Of a DNA stretch of 17,129 nt, positions 8,058-15,488 are shown in pieces. Numbering within the stretch: the first letter of the stretch is position 1; each line of letters starts with the position of its first letter. Made by a program: the position numbers and the translations under genes. The DNA comes from Flavobacteriales bacterium (lineage in GTDB: Bacteria > Bacteroidota > Bacteroidia > Flavobacteriales_E > Vicingaceae): contig JACJZA010000032.1 of the NCBI GenBank assembly GCA_020635825.1, positions 1 to 17,129 of the forward strand, read 5' to 3'. Under the pieces are notes generated by a model that made no database searches, had not been told where the DNA came from, and saw nothing but the letters and a program-made list of their open reading frames with translations.

Positions 8058-8088
8058 AAAAGGCTTCGAAATTCGAAGCCTTTTTTTT
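8056..8088. terminator. Bidirectional terminator between convergent genes
   Basis: AGGCTTCGA (8061-8069) pairs perfectly with TCGAAGCCT (8073-8081) around a short AAT loop. An A-tract precedes and eight T follow, so it serves the small cold-shock-like gene and the convergent phosphohexomutase. It touches both stop codons. Confidence 0.92.
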
Positions 8089-9496
8089 ATCCTTTTATTG
8101 TTTGGTGTGTTTTTTCCAACACTTTAAATGCTGCTTCCGTATTGGCTGCCTCTGCATAAGTTCTTAAAACCGGTTCTGTACCGGAAGGACGAATCATCAC
8201 CCATTCATCATTATCAAAGAAATATTTAAATCCGTCAATGGTTTGAACTTCATTTACTTTTAAATCTCCGAATTCTTTGTAAGCATCCTTTTTACAATTT
8301 TCCATAATACGTTGCTTATCTTCTTCTTTTAAATGTAAATCAATTCTTTCAAATTTAAACTCACCTACTATATCATAAACTCCTTGGATTAATTCTTCTA
8401 AAGTTTTACCTGATTTCACCATGTATTCCCAAATAATTAATCCCATCCAAATACCATCTCTTTCAGGAATGTGTCCTTTTACTGCAATTCCTCCTGATTC
8501 TTCACCACCCAACAATACATCTTCATTCACCATTACACCTGCAATGTGTTTAAATCCAATTTGTGTCACTTGATATGGCAAACCATAATGCTCACACATT
8601 TTCTTCACTTTTGGAGTAACTGAAAATGCACTCACTACTTTTCCTGAGTATTTTTTTTCTTCAACTAGATATTTAATTAAAAGTAAAATAATATGGTGAG
8701 AGTCAACAAATTCACCGTGACTATTATACAAACCAATTCTATCGGCATCACCATCTGTAGCTAAACCACAATCAATTTCTCCTTCAGAAAGTTTTATCAT
8801 TTCAGAAAACTCAGTCAAATTTCTATGGATTGGTTCCGGTGCAATACCTTCGAAACCTGGGTTATAATCACAATGCAAAAAATCGATATCAGGCAATAAT
8901 CTTCTCATTACGTTTTGACCAGCCCCATACATAGCATCATAAGCAAAATTCATATCTGAGTTACGAATAGCTTCCATATCAAAATTTGCTTCAACATGCT
9001 CCACATACATCGTTTCTAAATCTACATACTCTACCATTCCAGAATCAACAAACTTATTAAGATTTAAAACATTTAAATTAATTGTGTTGGTATCAGGTAT
9101 TAAATCTTCTACTTCTTGTATCTCTTTGGGTAACAACGGTCCGCCAAAACTTCCTTTTAATTTATATCCATTGTAAGATGGTGGATTGTGTGATGCAGTA
9201 ATAACTACGCCTAATGATGCTTTTTGTTTTAAAGTACCTAAACTTACCATAGGTGTTGTAACAAACCCTTTTGCTAAATAAACTTTAACTCCGGCATTTG
9301 CCATTACTTTAGCAGTAGTCTCTGCAAACAATTCGCCTGCAAAACGACAATCATGCCCAATTACCACTGAAGGATTTTTAAAATTATGTTTTAACCACGT
9401 TGCCGTAGCAATAGAAACTCTAGCTACATTCTCTACAGTATAATCTTCAGCGATGATAGCTCTCCAACCGTCTGTTCCAAATTTAATTTTTGTCAT
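8087..9496 (-). CDS. Phosphoglucomutase/phosphomannomutase family protein
   Basis: An alpha-D-phosphohexomutase of 469 residues that moves phosphate between C1 and C6 of a hexose in the cytoplasm. All four family motifs are present. The N-terminal FGTDGWRA is seen. The catalytic serine is Ser102 in TASHNPPSYNGYK. The magnesium loop is DGDADRIG (Asp248, Asp250, Asp252). The sugar-binding loop is GGEESGG (330-336), and the phosphate-binding loop is RPSGTEPVLRTY near the C-terminus. Length is normal for the family. Glucose, mannose and glucosamine phosphates cannot be separated from sequence alone. The ATG at 9496 is preceded by a purine-rich leader and a possible promoter at 9543-9570. It is transcribed alone, divergent from the DinB gene. 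Confidence 0.92.
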   Translation of the reverse strand: MTKIKFGTDGWRAIIAEDYTVENVARVSIATATWLKHNFKNPSVVIGHDCRFAGELFAETTAKVMANAGVKVYLAKGFVTTPMVSLGTLKQKASLGVVITASHNPPSYNGYKLKGSFGGPLLPKEIQEVEDLIPDTNTINLNVLNLNKFVDSGMVEYVDLETMYVEHVEANFDMEAIRNSDMNFAYDAMYGAGQNVMRRLLPDIDFLHCDYNPGFEGIAPEPIHRNLTEFSEMIKLSEGEIDCGLATDGDADRIGLYNSHGEFVDSHHIILLLIKYLVEEKKYSGKVVSAFSVTPKVKKMCEHYGLPYQVTQIGFKHIAGVMVNEDVLLGGEESGGIAVKGHIPERDGIWMGLIIWEYMVKSGKTLEELIQGVYDIVGEFKFERIDLHLKEEDKQRIMENCKKDAYKEFGDLKVNEVQTIDGFKYFFDNDEWVMIRPSGTEPVLRTYAEAANTEAAFKVLEKTHQTIKG

Positions 9497-9542
9497 TTTT
9501 CTTTCTTAAAATTCTAACCTTACAAGATTAAAGTTTTTTTTA

Positions 9543-9570
9543 TAAATATACTACACATCTGTATCAGCAA
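9543..9570 (-). promoter_or_regulatory. Possible promoter of the phosphohexomutase gene
   Basis: On the reverse strand TTG (9568-9570) is followed after 17 bases by TATATTTA (9543-9550), one base off the -7 consensus TAnnTTTG. It would give a leader of about 40 bases. Weak, because the last G is missing. Confidence 0.35.
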
Positions 9571-9584
9571 TGTTTTATAAAAAG

Positions 9585-9592
9585 TAATTTTG
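9585..9592 (+). promoter_or_regulatory. Putative -7 box of the DinB gene
   Basis: TAATTTTG matches TAnnTTTG exactly, 15 bases before the ATG at 9608. Transcription would begin near 9597-9599. The TTG inside the box is an in-frame but false start codon. No clear -33 TTG was found at the usual distance. Confidence 0.5.
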
Positions 9593-9607
9593 AAAAAAAC
9601 AGTTACA

Positions 9608-10126
9608 ATGAAAACTTTAAAAGGACACAATTTTGCAGAGTATTTTAAACATTATGTAAGTTTAGTAAAAGAAGAAGATGTTAATACTGCTCTTAAAACT
9701 TCTTACCAACTCACAAAAAGCGCTATTCAATTAATAGAAGAAGAGAAAGGAACATATGCTTACGCAGAAGGAAAATGGTCTATAAAAGAATTGTTATTAC
9801 ACATTATAGATACAGAACGAATTTTCTGTGAGCGAGCTTTGCGATTTTCCAGAAATGATAAAACCGAATTACCCGGATTTGACCATGATGAATATGTAAA
9901 ACATTCAGGAGCAAATGAGAGAACTTTAAAATCTCTATTAAAAGAATATAAAGCCCAAAGAAAATCTACACTTCAACTTTTTAAAAATTTCACACCTGAA
10001 ATGATGAATAAATCGGGAATTGCAAATGGTAACAAATTAACCGTATTAACTATTGCTTATGTAATTTCAGGGCATGAATTACATCACTTAAATATATTGA
10101 ATGAAAAATATTTACCTTACATTTAA
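9608..10126 (+). CDS. DinB family protein
   Basis: A 172-residue four-helix-bundle protein of the DinB/YfiT superfamily, which binds a metal through three histidines. Visible candidates are His65 in ELLLHIIDTER at the end of the second helix, and His156 and His160 in GHELHHLNI in the fourth helix (an HxxxH pattern); the family also shows the WSIKELL motif just before the first His. The role of most DinB proteins is unproven; some are thiol-dependent transferases. I chose ATG 9608 over the in-frame TTG at 9590 because the latter lies within the -7 box TAATTTTG. The next gene begins 21 bases after the stop, so the two may be co-transcribed, although their products look unrelated. The exact substrate is unknown. 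Confidence 0.88.
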   Translation: MKTLKGHNFAEYFKHYVSLVKEEDVNTALKTSYQLTKSAIQLIEEEKGTYAYAEGKWSIKELLLHIIDTERIFCERALRFSRNDKTELPGFDHDEYVKHSGANERTLKSLLKEYKAQRKSTLQLFKNFTPEMMNKSGIANGNKLTVLTIAYVISGHELHHLNILNEKYLPYI

Positions 10127-10147
10127 AGTAGATTTAACTATAAAATC

Positions 10148-12223
10148 ATGAGGTTATTTATTTACATTTTTTTCCTTCTTCCATTTATAACAAATGCACA
10201 AACTCTAAATTTACCTCCTCGTAATCCTTCAGCACCTACAGGAACTGAGTTTATTGACATTATCTTAAACCTTTCTTTAGAAGATCGTGAAGATGAAATA
10301 TTGAATGAAATTTCATCAGGAAATATTCCTGACTTTTATCGCAATTTGATTTTAATTAGAGATAGTATTTGGAACGGAAGTTCTTACAATTATCTTGAGT
10401 ATTATGTTATTCCTGACTATTTAGCTGTAGGAACTGACACCAATTTTTTCTTATGCCCCATGACCCCTATTTTGGGACAAAAAATAGCTGATACGACTGA
10501 TTGTATTTTACCCACTCGGAAAATGGTTGATAGAATTGCAGCTAACTCAACTGTAAAAATGCAACCTCAATCAATTCCTCCAAGCCCTGACATGATTACT
10601 GTACCTATTTTTGTACAACACGACACTCTGGTACAAAACCAAAGAGTTACTTTTTTGCCTGGGCTTCCATATGGAGAGTTAACATCAGGTGATAAAAAAG
10701 ATGTAGTCATAAGTAATTTAATTTATACCTCTCCACCTCCTCGAAGAGTTGTTATTTATGGATGGCATTATCCTAATGGAAGTAATATACAACCACTTTA
10801 TGCCGGACACATTGATACTTATGCAGATTACAGCCATGGTATTAGATTGGTACAAAAAGAAATGTTTTTAGATGGTGTTCCCACTCAAGCTGAAGACATT
10901 TTAAGCTCTACTAGTTTATATTCTCTATTAAGTGATGAGGGGGTTATTAATGTTCCGAGATATCCAATTGATGAAGCACTTCCCAGCCCCCCTACTCAAC
11001 TTAAATCTTTTTGCGTACTAAATAATTCCTCAACTTCATTACAAATTAAACTAAATACTGTTAGCGGAGCTGATAGCTATGATGTTTATAAAAGTACTGA
11101 TGGAACTAATTTTTCATTACATGGAAATTATACAACCACCAATTTTACAGTTACAGGATTAACAACTAACATTATTTATTACTTTAAAATAAAAGCAAAA
11201 AATACCGGAGGAAGCTCTCCTTTTTCTGAAGTTTTAGCAGCTGTCCCTTCCTCTAGTGCTCATCGAATGTATATTATTAATGGTTTTGATAGAGCAACAA
11301 CAGGAAATACTTATAACTTTATTCGCCAACATGGAAGTGCCGTTTATAATTATGGTTTAGCTTTTTCATCTGCGACTAATGATGCTGTAACCAACGGATT
11401 GATTACATTAAATTCGTCAATAGAAATGGTGGATTATATTTTAGGTGAAGAAAGTACCGCTGATGAAACCTTCAGTAATATAGAACAAACACATATTAAA
11501 AATTACTTAGATGGTGGGGGAAAATTATTTGTTTCGGGAGCAGAAATTGGATGGGATCTAGATCATCTTGGAAGTGTTTCGGATAGTACATTTTATGCCG
11601 ATTACTTAAAAGCACAATATATTTACGATGCTCCTAATGACCTATCTGCTACTTATTATAGTGCCGATGAAATTTTAGGAAATATTTTCCAAGGAATAGG
11701 AACTGTTAATTTTGACAATGGTACAAACGGAATTTACAATGTAAAATATCCTGATGTTATATCCCCTTTAAATGGAAGTAGTCCATGTATGCAGTATAGT
11801 GGACTAAGTAATCAATATGCTGCAGTTCGTTTTGAAGGTGTTTTCCCAAATGGAACTAATACTGGTAAATTAGTAAACATAGGTATTCCCTTTGAAACTT
11901 TTTATCCTGAAAGCAAACGATTTGAAATAATGAGTGATGTAATTACTTTCTTTGAGGCTATTCCGACACAAATAGAAAATATTGAAAATAATGCTAACCT
12001 ACGCATCTACCCTAATCCTGCTCAAGATTATGTTATTATTGAGCTACCCAATAATAATACAAATACGTCTATTGATGTTATTGATGCTTTGGGTAAAACA
12101 GTTATTCAAAGTAAAATGACCGACTATCAAAAAATAAATACTTCAATTCTTAAAAGTGGTATTTATACTGTAATAATCAAGTACAAGGATTCTATTTTAA
12201 GAGAAAAAATGGTGAAGAATTAA
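10148..12223 (+). CDS. T9SS-secreted multidomain surface protein with fibronectin type III domain
   Basis: A 691-residue exported protein. A signal peptide spans 1-18 (ending TNAQ). Residues 20-275 form an unrecognised domain with a conserved-looking core, VVIYGWHYPNG (201-211) and HIDTYADYSHGIRL (221-234), rich in His, Tyr and Asp as in a hydrolase active site, but no known family is clear. A fibronectin type III domain follows (about 281-368: PTQLKSF, YDVYKSTDGTNF, VTGLTTNIIYYFKIKAKN). Residues 374-603 form a Rossmann-like domain (MYIINGFDR, KNYLDGGGKLFVSGAEIGWD, IPFETF) that resembles glutamine-amidotransferase-like domains seen in Bacteroidota surface enzymes. Residues 617-691 are a type A T9SS sorting domain: NLRIYPNPAQDY, IDVIDALGK, LKSGIYTVII. 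It is likely secreted or surface-attached. Enzymatic activity is inference. It follows the DinB gene by 21 bases. Confidence 0.88.
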   Translation: MRLFIYIFFLLPFITNAQTLNLPPRNPSAPTGTEFIDIILNLSLEDREDEILNEISSGNIPDFYRNLILIRDSIWNGSSYNYLEYYVIPDYLAVGTDTNFFLCPMTPILGQKIADTTDCILPTRKMVDRIAANSTVKMQPQSIPPSPDMITVPIFVQHDTLVQNQRVTFLPGLPYGELTSGDKKDVVISNLIYTSPPPRRVVIYGWHYPNGSNIQPLYAGHIDTYADYSHGIRLVQKEMFLDGVPTQAEDILSSTSLYSLLSDEGVINVPRYPIDEALPSPPTQLKSFCVLNNSSTSLQIKLNTVSGADSYDVYKSTDGTNFSLHGNYTTTNFTVTGLTTNIIYYFKIKAKNTGGSSPFSEVLAAVPSSSAHRMYIINGFDRATTGNTYNFIRQHGSAVYNYGLAFSSATNDAVTNGLITLNSSIEMVDYILGEESTADETFSNIEQTHIKNYLDGGGKLFVSGAEIGWDLDHLGSVSDSTFYADYLKAQYIYDAPNDLSATYYSADEILGNIFQGIGTVNFDNGTNGIYNVKYPDVISPLNGSSPCMQYSGLSNQYAAVRFEGVFPNGTNTGKLVNIGIPFETFYPESKRFEIMSDVITFFEAIPTQIENIENNANLRIYPNPAQDYVIIELPNNNTNTSIDVIDALGKTVIQSKMTDYQKINTSILKSGIYTVIIKYKDSILREKMVKN

Positions 12224-12249
12224 GTTGAATCTTTATTAAAAGAGTAATT

Positions 12250-12522
12250 TCACATTACATCATTCTCATTATATTCAATTATTTTTTCTCGCATTTTTAG
12301 TTTATCAGAAAAATGCCTCGACAAAGCTATTCTTTTTTTAAAGTGACTTTCTTTATTACCCCTATGAAACAACCTAATTGCCTTACAATTTTCATTTTCA
12401 AATATTGTCTTCAAAAGTACCCTATCAGATAAACCTAATGAGTGCCCTATAACTGATACTTCAAATATTCCTGAATTTATAAAATTTATTAAATCAATAT
12501 AATGAGAATAAGAAGGATAATA
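12250..12522 (-). other. Out-of-frame C-terminal coding remnant of abiH
   Basis: Ninety codons and a TGA stop, open throughout, encode the C-terminal AbiH segment beginning YYPSYSHYIDL and ending IIEYNENDVM. It contains GHSLG (residues 26-30 of the remnant). It has no own ATG near its start and overlaps the hydrophobic out-of-frame tail of the first frame between 12489 and 12522. The stretch between the T9SS gene and 12489 is therefore coding in origin and not intergenic. Confidence 0.85.
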
Positions 12523-13316
12523 AAATGGTTAAAATCATCTATTCCTATCTCTTCAATCTCACTATATTTAGGGTATGTATCATCTCCATAACCAAAAACA
12601 ACACTATTAGGTTCATAAACACTTCCGTGAATTTGAATAATATTTACATCCTTAGAAGTTTTTGGAATATAATCACTCAAAACATTTGTATAATTAAAAT
12701 TCAAAAACCAAATATTTTTAAGGCTAACTCTTGATTTAAAAAATCTTTCTTCTATCTCATATTCAATTTCTGCAAAACTGGATTCAATAACCCTAGAAGT
12801 TCTTGAATAAATCTCTCTATCAAAATCTTGTTTTTTGACATACTCTATTAATCTATTTTTTAATATTAAAAATTCATTATTTAGCTTCCTTAACCTACCA
12901 TATGTGCCTTCATTTGCTTCTTTAATATAACTAATTAACTCCTTAAAATATTCAAATTCAATATCTGCCCACTTATTTTGTTTAAGTAAAACATTAAAAA
13001 ATCTTGATTTAATTTTAATACTATAGTCTTTTCGTCCTCCTGTATGAGGAATAAAACCATGGAAAATATCTATATTTTTACTACGTTTTAAATTTTTAAT
13101 AGAATTAAATTCCTCATTAACTAATATGTCACTTTTTTTATTAACAAGTATTTCTATCAATTCATCACTATACGGAGTCTCTTTATTTTGGATAGTAAAT
13201 TCAAAAGCCTCTTTTAAATAATCCAACAAAAAATCTTCATAAGTAGTATTTAGTCCATTAGCTAAATCAAAACCATTTCCAATAATTACTAGCCTATTAA
13301 CCTGTTTCACATCCAT
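12250..13316 (-). pseudogene. abiH: AbiH family anti-phage abortive-infection protein, frameshifted
   Basis: AbiH-like proteins confer abortive-infection phage resistance. The gene begins at ATG 13316, one base after the mltG stop. Frame one runs 275 residues to a stop at 12489. Its motifs are AbiH-like: LVIIGNGFDLANGLNTTYEDF (9-29), WFLNFNYTNVLSDY, IQIHGSVYEPNSVVFGYGD. After His264-Phe265 the frame turns into an implausible Ile/Leu tail of ten residues. One base out of register, 90 further residues follow without a stop to TGA 12250-12252, including VIGHSLGLSDRVLL and LFHRGNKESHFKKRI, the usual AbiH C-terminal region. Joining them gives 355 residues. The break lies at T4 on the gene strand (12522-12525). 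One missing T, a sequencing error, or -1 slippage at T-TTT would each explain it. The GNGFD/FNYT/IHG/GHSLG order recalls SIR2-like nucleotide-binding folds (inference). Confidence 0.85.
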
Positions 13317-13317
13317 A

Positions 13318-14358
13318 TCAATTATAAATCCTTCTTCTGTTTAACTCTTGTTGATATTTGCGAGCATTGTTAATGTGTGTATTGTAATCTGCTGCAAAGG
13401 CATGGTAACCACTAAAATCGTATTTAGCACACATGTAAATATAATTGTGCTTTTCATAATTCAATACTGCATCTAAAGATTTAATACTTGGTAAGTTAAT
13501 AGGCCCAGGAGGTAAGCCTTTATACATGTATGTATTATATGGAGAGTTATATTGCAAATGCTTAGTCAACACTCGATTGATGTTAAAATCGCCTATACCA
13601 TACACAACTGTAGGATCAGATTGTAACAGCATTCCTTTTCGTAAACGATTGATATACAATCCGGCTACTTTTGCTCGCTCGTCAGCATGCACTGATTGTT
13701 CTGCTTGCACTATACTTGCTAAAATGGATACTTCTGATTGAGAAAGGTTTAATTTCTTTGCTTTTGCTTTACGCTCTTCCGTCCAAAAGTTTTTATATTC
13801 TTCAGCCATACGCTTTACCAATTGTTCTGCTGAAGTGTTCCAATAAAATTCATAGGTATTGGGTAAAAACATCGTTAAAATGGTGATGGTATTAAACCCA
13901 TATTTAGAAGTAAATGTTTTATCCGTTATCAACTCATAAAATTCAGTACTATCACATTCTAAATTCTTGGTTATTTTACCGGCTAACTCTCTAGTGGTTC
14001 TTACATTGTTAAAAGTCACTTTTACCGGTTCCTGCTCCCCAGAGCGTAACAAATCTATTAACTCATTGTTACTCATTCCATCTTTTAACAAATACCTTCC
14101 TGCTTTAATGTTGTTTTTAAAGTTAGATTTTTTCTCGGCAACCCATTCAAAAGAATTCCGGTTAATGATGTATCCTTTTTCATACAAATCATTCACCACA
14201 TTATCAAAAGTATAACCGGTATGAACATAAAAGTATTTATCCTGATTTTTTGCAATCGTTACATTGGGTTGGTAAATGTTTTTATACATATTATAGCCCA
14301 CATAAGCCCCTATCAGCAAGCCAATCAATAAAATAGATATGATAACTTTTTTAAACAT
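13318..14358 (-). CDS. mltG: Endolytic transglycosylase MltG
   Basis: An inner-membrane lytic transglycosylase that cuts nascent peptidoglycan strands and sets glycan length. A single transmembrane helix covers residues 4-24. A LysM-like region follows (about 40-108: HTGYTFDNVVNDLYEKGYI, AGRYLLKDGMSNNELIDLL). The YceG catalytic domain covers about 115-340, with FLPNTYEFYW (164-173), ILASIVQAEQSVHADERAKVAGLYINRLRKGM, LQSDPTVVYG, YNSPYNTYMYKGLPPGPINLP. Glu220 in QAEQS is the likely catalytic acid; the residue two before it is Gln where many homologues have Glu (EKET), so which acidic residue acts should be aligned. Length is typical. It lies 90 bases after the GNAT gene across a palindromic repeat, and its TGA is one base before the abiH start. 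Confidence 0.93.
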   Translation of the reverse strand: MFKKVIISILLIGLLIGAYVGYNMYKNIYQPNVTIAKNQDKYFYVHTGYTFDNVVNDLYEKGYIINRNSFEWVAEKKSNFKNNIKAGRYLLKDGMSNNELIDLLRSGEQEPVKVTFNNVRTTRELAGKITKNLECDSTEFYELITDKTFTSKYGFNTITILTMFLPNTYEFYWNTSAEQLVKRMAEEYKNFWTEERKAKAKKLNLSQSEVSILASIVQAEQSVHADERAKVAGLYINRLRKGMLLQSDPTVVYGIGDFNINRVLTKHLQYNSPYNTYMYKGLPPGPINLPSIKSLDAVLNYEKHNYIYMCAKYDFSGYHAFAADYNTHINNARKYQQELNRRRIYN

Positions 14359-14382
14359 TTTATCTTAAATCTTCAATAACAC

Positions 14383-14435
14383 TTCGATAAACTCAGTGTG
14401 ACAATCTATTTATTTGTCATAGTGAGTTTATCGAA
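14383..14435. repeat. REP-like imperfect palindrome
   Basis: Arms 14383-14404 and 14414-14435 are 22 bases each and are reverse complements except at two positions, around a nine-base AT-rich loop. The core TTCGATAAACTCA...TGACAA resembles short palindromic repeats that recur between genes in many Bacteroidota genomes (from memory). It lies between mltG and the GNAT gene and is not followed by a T-tract in the reverse direction, so it is not a plain terminator. It may stabilise or attenuate the operon transcript. Confidence 0.75.
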
Positions 14436-14448
14436 CTATAGACAAAAT

Positions 14449-14934
14449 CTACAATTTTAACTCATAATAATTGACTGGTTTCCCAAATAATTCTCTTTCT
14501 TCAATAAAACGAAAACCACATTTTTCAAATAAACGAATACTGTTTGTATTTTCTTTGAAAATATGGCAAAAAACACATCTTACTTTTAATTGATTTTTAC
14601 AGTAATCAACCAATAATTGAAGTGATTGACGTGCAAAACCTTTTTTTCGTTCTTTTTCATTTCCTATTAAAATACCAACTCCCACTCTTTTTTGTTGTTC
14701 GTTAAACTCAAATAAATCGATACAACCAATAGCTTCATCGGTTTGCTCCAAACAAATCATAAAACGATATTGTTGGTTAATATAAATATCATGAGTTGAT
14801 TGAACAAAATCTTCTATTTGCTTTTTGATAAAAGCATCTTTGGTGTCGCTCACTTCCCAGTTATCGGGATTGTTTTCCCATTCGAAAAGAATATCAACAT
14901 CAGAAGTATGAGGAGGTCGTAAATACACTTTCAT
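14449..14934 (-). CDS. GNAT family N-acetyltransferase (RimJ/RimL-like)
   Basis: A 161-residue cytoplasmic acetyltransferase that uses acetyl-CoA to acetylate an amine of a small molecule or protein. The RimJ/RimL-type opening KVYLRPPHTSDVDILFEWEN is present. The acetyl-CoA pyrophosphate loop is NEKERKKGFARQSLQ (92-106), followed by the C-terminal pair HIFKENTNSIRLFEKCGFRF, typical of the fold. Length is normal. Its ATG overlaps the stop of the upstream 184-residue gene (TAATG at 14932-14936), so the two are translationally coupled, and with dapF they form one operon. The acceptor is unknown; the position next to dapF and mltG hints at envelope or amino-acid metabolism but does not prove it. 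Confidence 0.9.
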   Translation of the reverse strand: MKVYLRPPHTSDVDILFEWENNPDNWEVSDTKDAFIKKQIEDFVQSTHDIYINQQYRFMICLEQTDEAIGCIDLFEFNEQQKRVGVGILIGNEKERKKGFARQSLQLLVDYCKNQLKVRCVFCHIFKENTNSIRLFEKCGFRFIEERELFGKPVNYYELKL

Positions 14935-15488
14935 TAGTAAACCAAGTTAGATTTACGCTCAATAGCAGCAATACAATCTTTTATGTCTTCTTGGGTATAA
15001 GTTTTTAATGCTAGCTTTCCTTCAATTAACTTATTATCCAAACCAAGTTGAGATGAGAACTTAATCAATTGATTACTCATCAAAAAGGGGTACAAATCAA
15101 AGAAAAACTGAATTTGGCTACTATTGATAGAACTGATTTCCTCTAAAACTTCAAGAATTGGAGCTAAACAGCTTTTAGTTTCACTTACCATTTCATGTTT
15201 ACGAACAGAGGTTTCTATTTTGGTTTCTAAATCAACAAGATTCGTCAATTTAACTTCATCCAAAGCAATAAAAACGACTTCCATTTTTCGCTTAACAGAA
15301 GTCTGATAAAAAGAAGCTAAATCCAATCCTAGTGTCGGTCCAACCGTTGTAATATCATAAATTTTCCCATTAATAAACCAACCTAAATGCGGAGGAATAC
15401 GAGTAGCTCGATACAAGAAGATACCAAAGCTATCTTTCAACTCTTCAAGGTTGGGATTATGGGTTATATTGATACTAAATGAGCTCAT
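14934..15488 (-). CDS. Conserved protein of unknown function coupled to dapF
   Basis: I do not recognise a named family. The 184-residue product has no signal peptide or membrane helix. The N-terminal part (15-60) is a beta-rich module with SFGIFLYRATRIPPHLGWFINGKIYDITTVGP, where PHLG and the Gly/Asn turn look like a conserved core; the pattern G-x-x-LYRA-x-x-PPHLG is one I remember from Bacteroidota proteins encoded near dapF. The C-terminal half is helical (90-184). The start overlaps the dapF stop by one base (TAATG, 15486-15490), and its own stop overlaps the GNAT start the same way. Both overlaps mean tight stoichiometric coupling. A structural or regulatory partner of DapF or of MltG is possible but unsupported by any motif. 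Confidence 0.8.
   Translation of the reverse strand: MSSFSINITHNPNLEELKDSFGIFLYRATRIPPHLGWFINGKIYDITTVGPTLGLDLASFYQTSVKRKMEVVFIALDEVKLTNLVDLETKIETSVRKHEMVSETKSCLAPILEVLEEISSINSSQIQFFFDLYPFLMSNQLIKFSSQLGLDNKLIEGKLALKTYTQEDIKDCIAAIERKSNLVY

Noticed and set aside
9590..9607. TTG as start of the DinB gene
   Set aside because: It lies inside the -7 box, and an ATG in frame follows six codons later.
12224..12249. Terminator between the T9SS cargo gene and abiH
   Set aside because: Only a weak AT-only inverted repeat with no GC stem is present.
12489..12518. Hydrophobic C-terminal tail of the AbiH frame as a membrane anchor
   Set aside because: The Ile/Leu run arises from reading the downstream AbiH codons out of frame.
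12525..12734. Forward open frame of 69 codons
   Set aside because: Lies antisense within abiH; AT-rich, no leader features and no recognisable protein pattern.
13526..14215. Three forward open frames antisense to mltG
   Set aside because: They overlap each other and a fully conserved mltG; no motifs or start signals.
14383..14435. The palindrome as a rho-independent terminator
   Set aside because: No T-tract follows in either direction, and the arms are longer and less GC-rich than the true terminators of this window.
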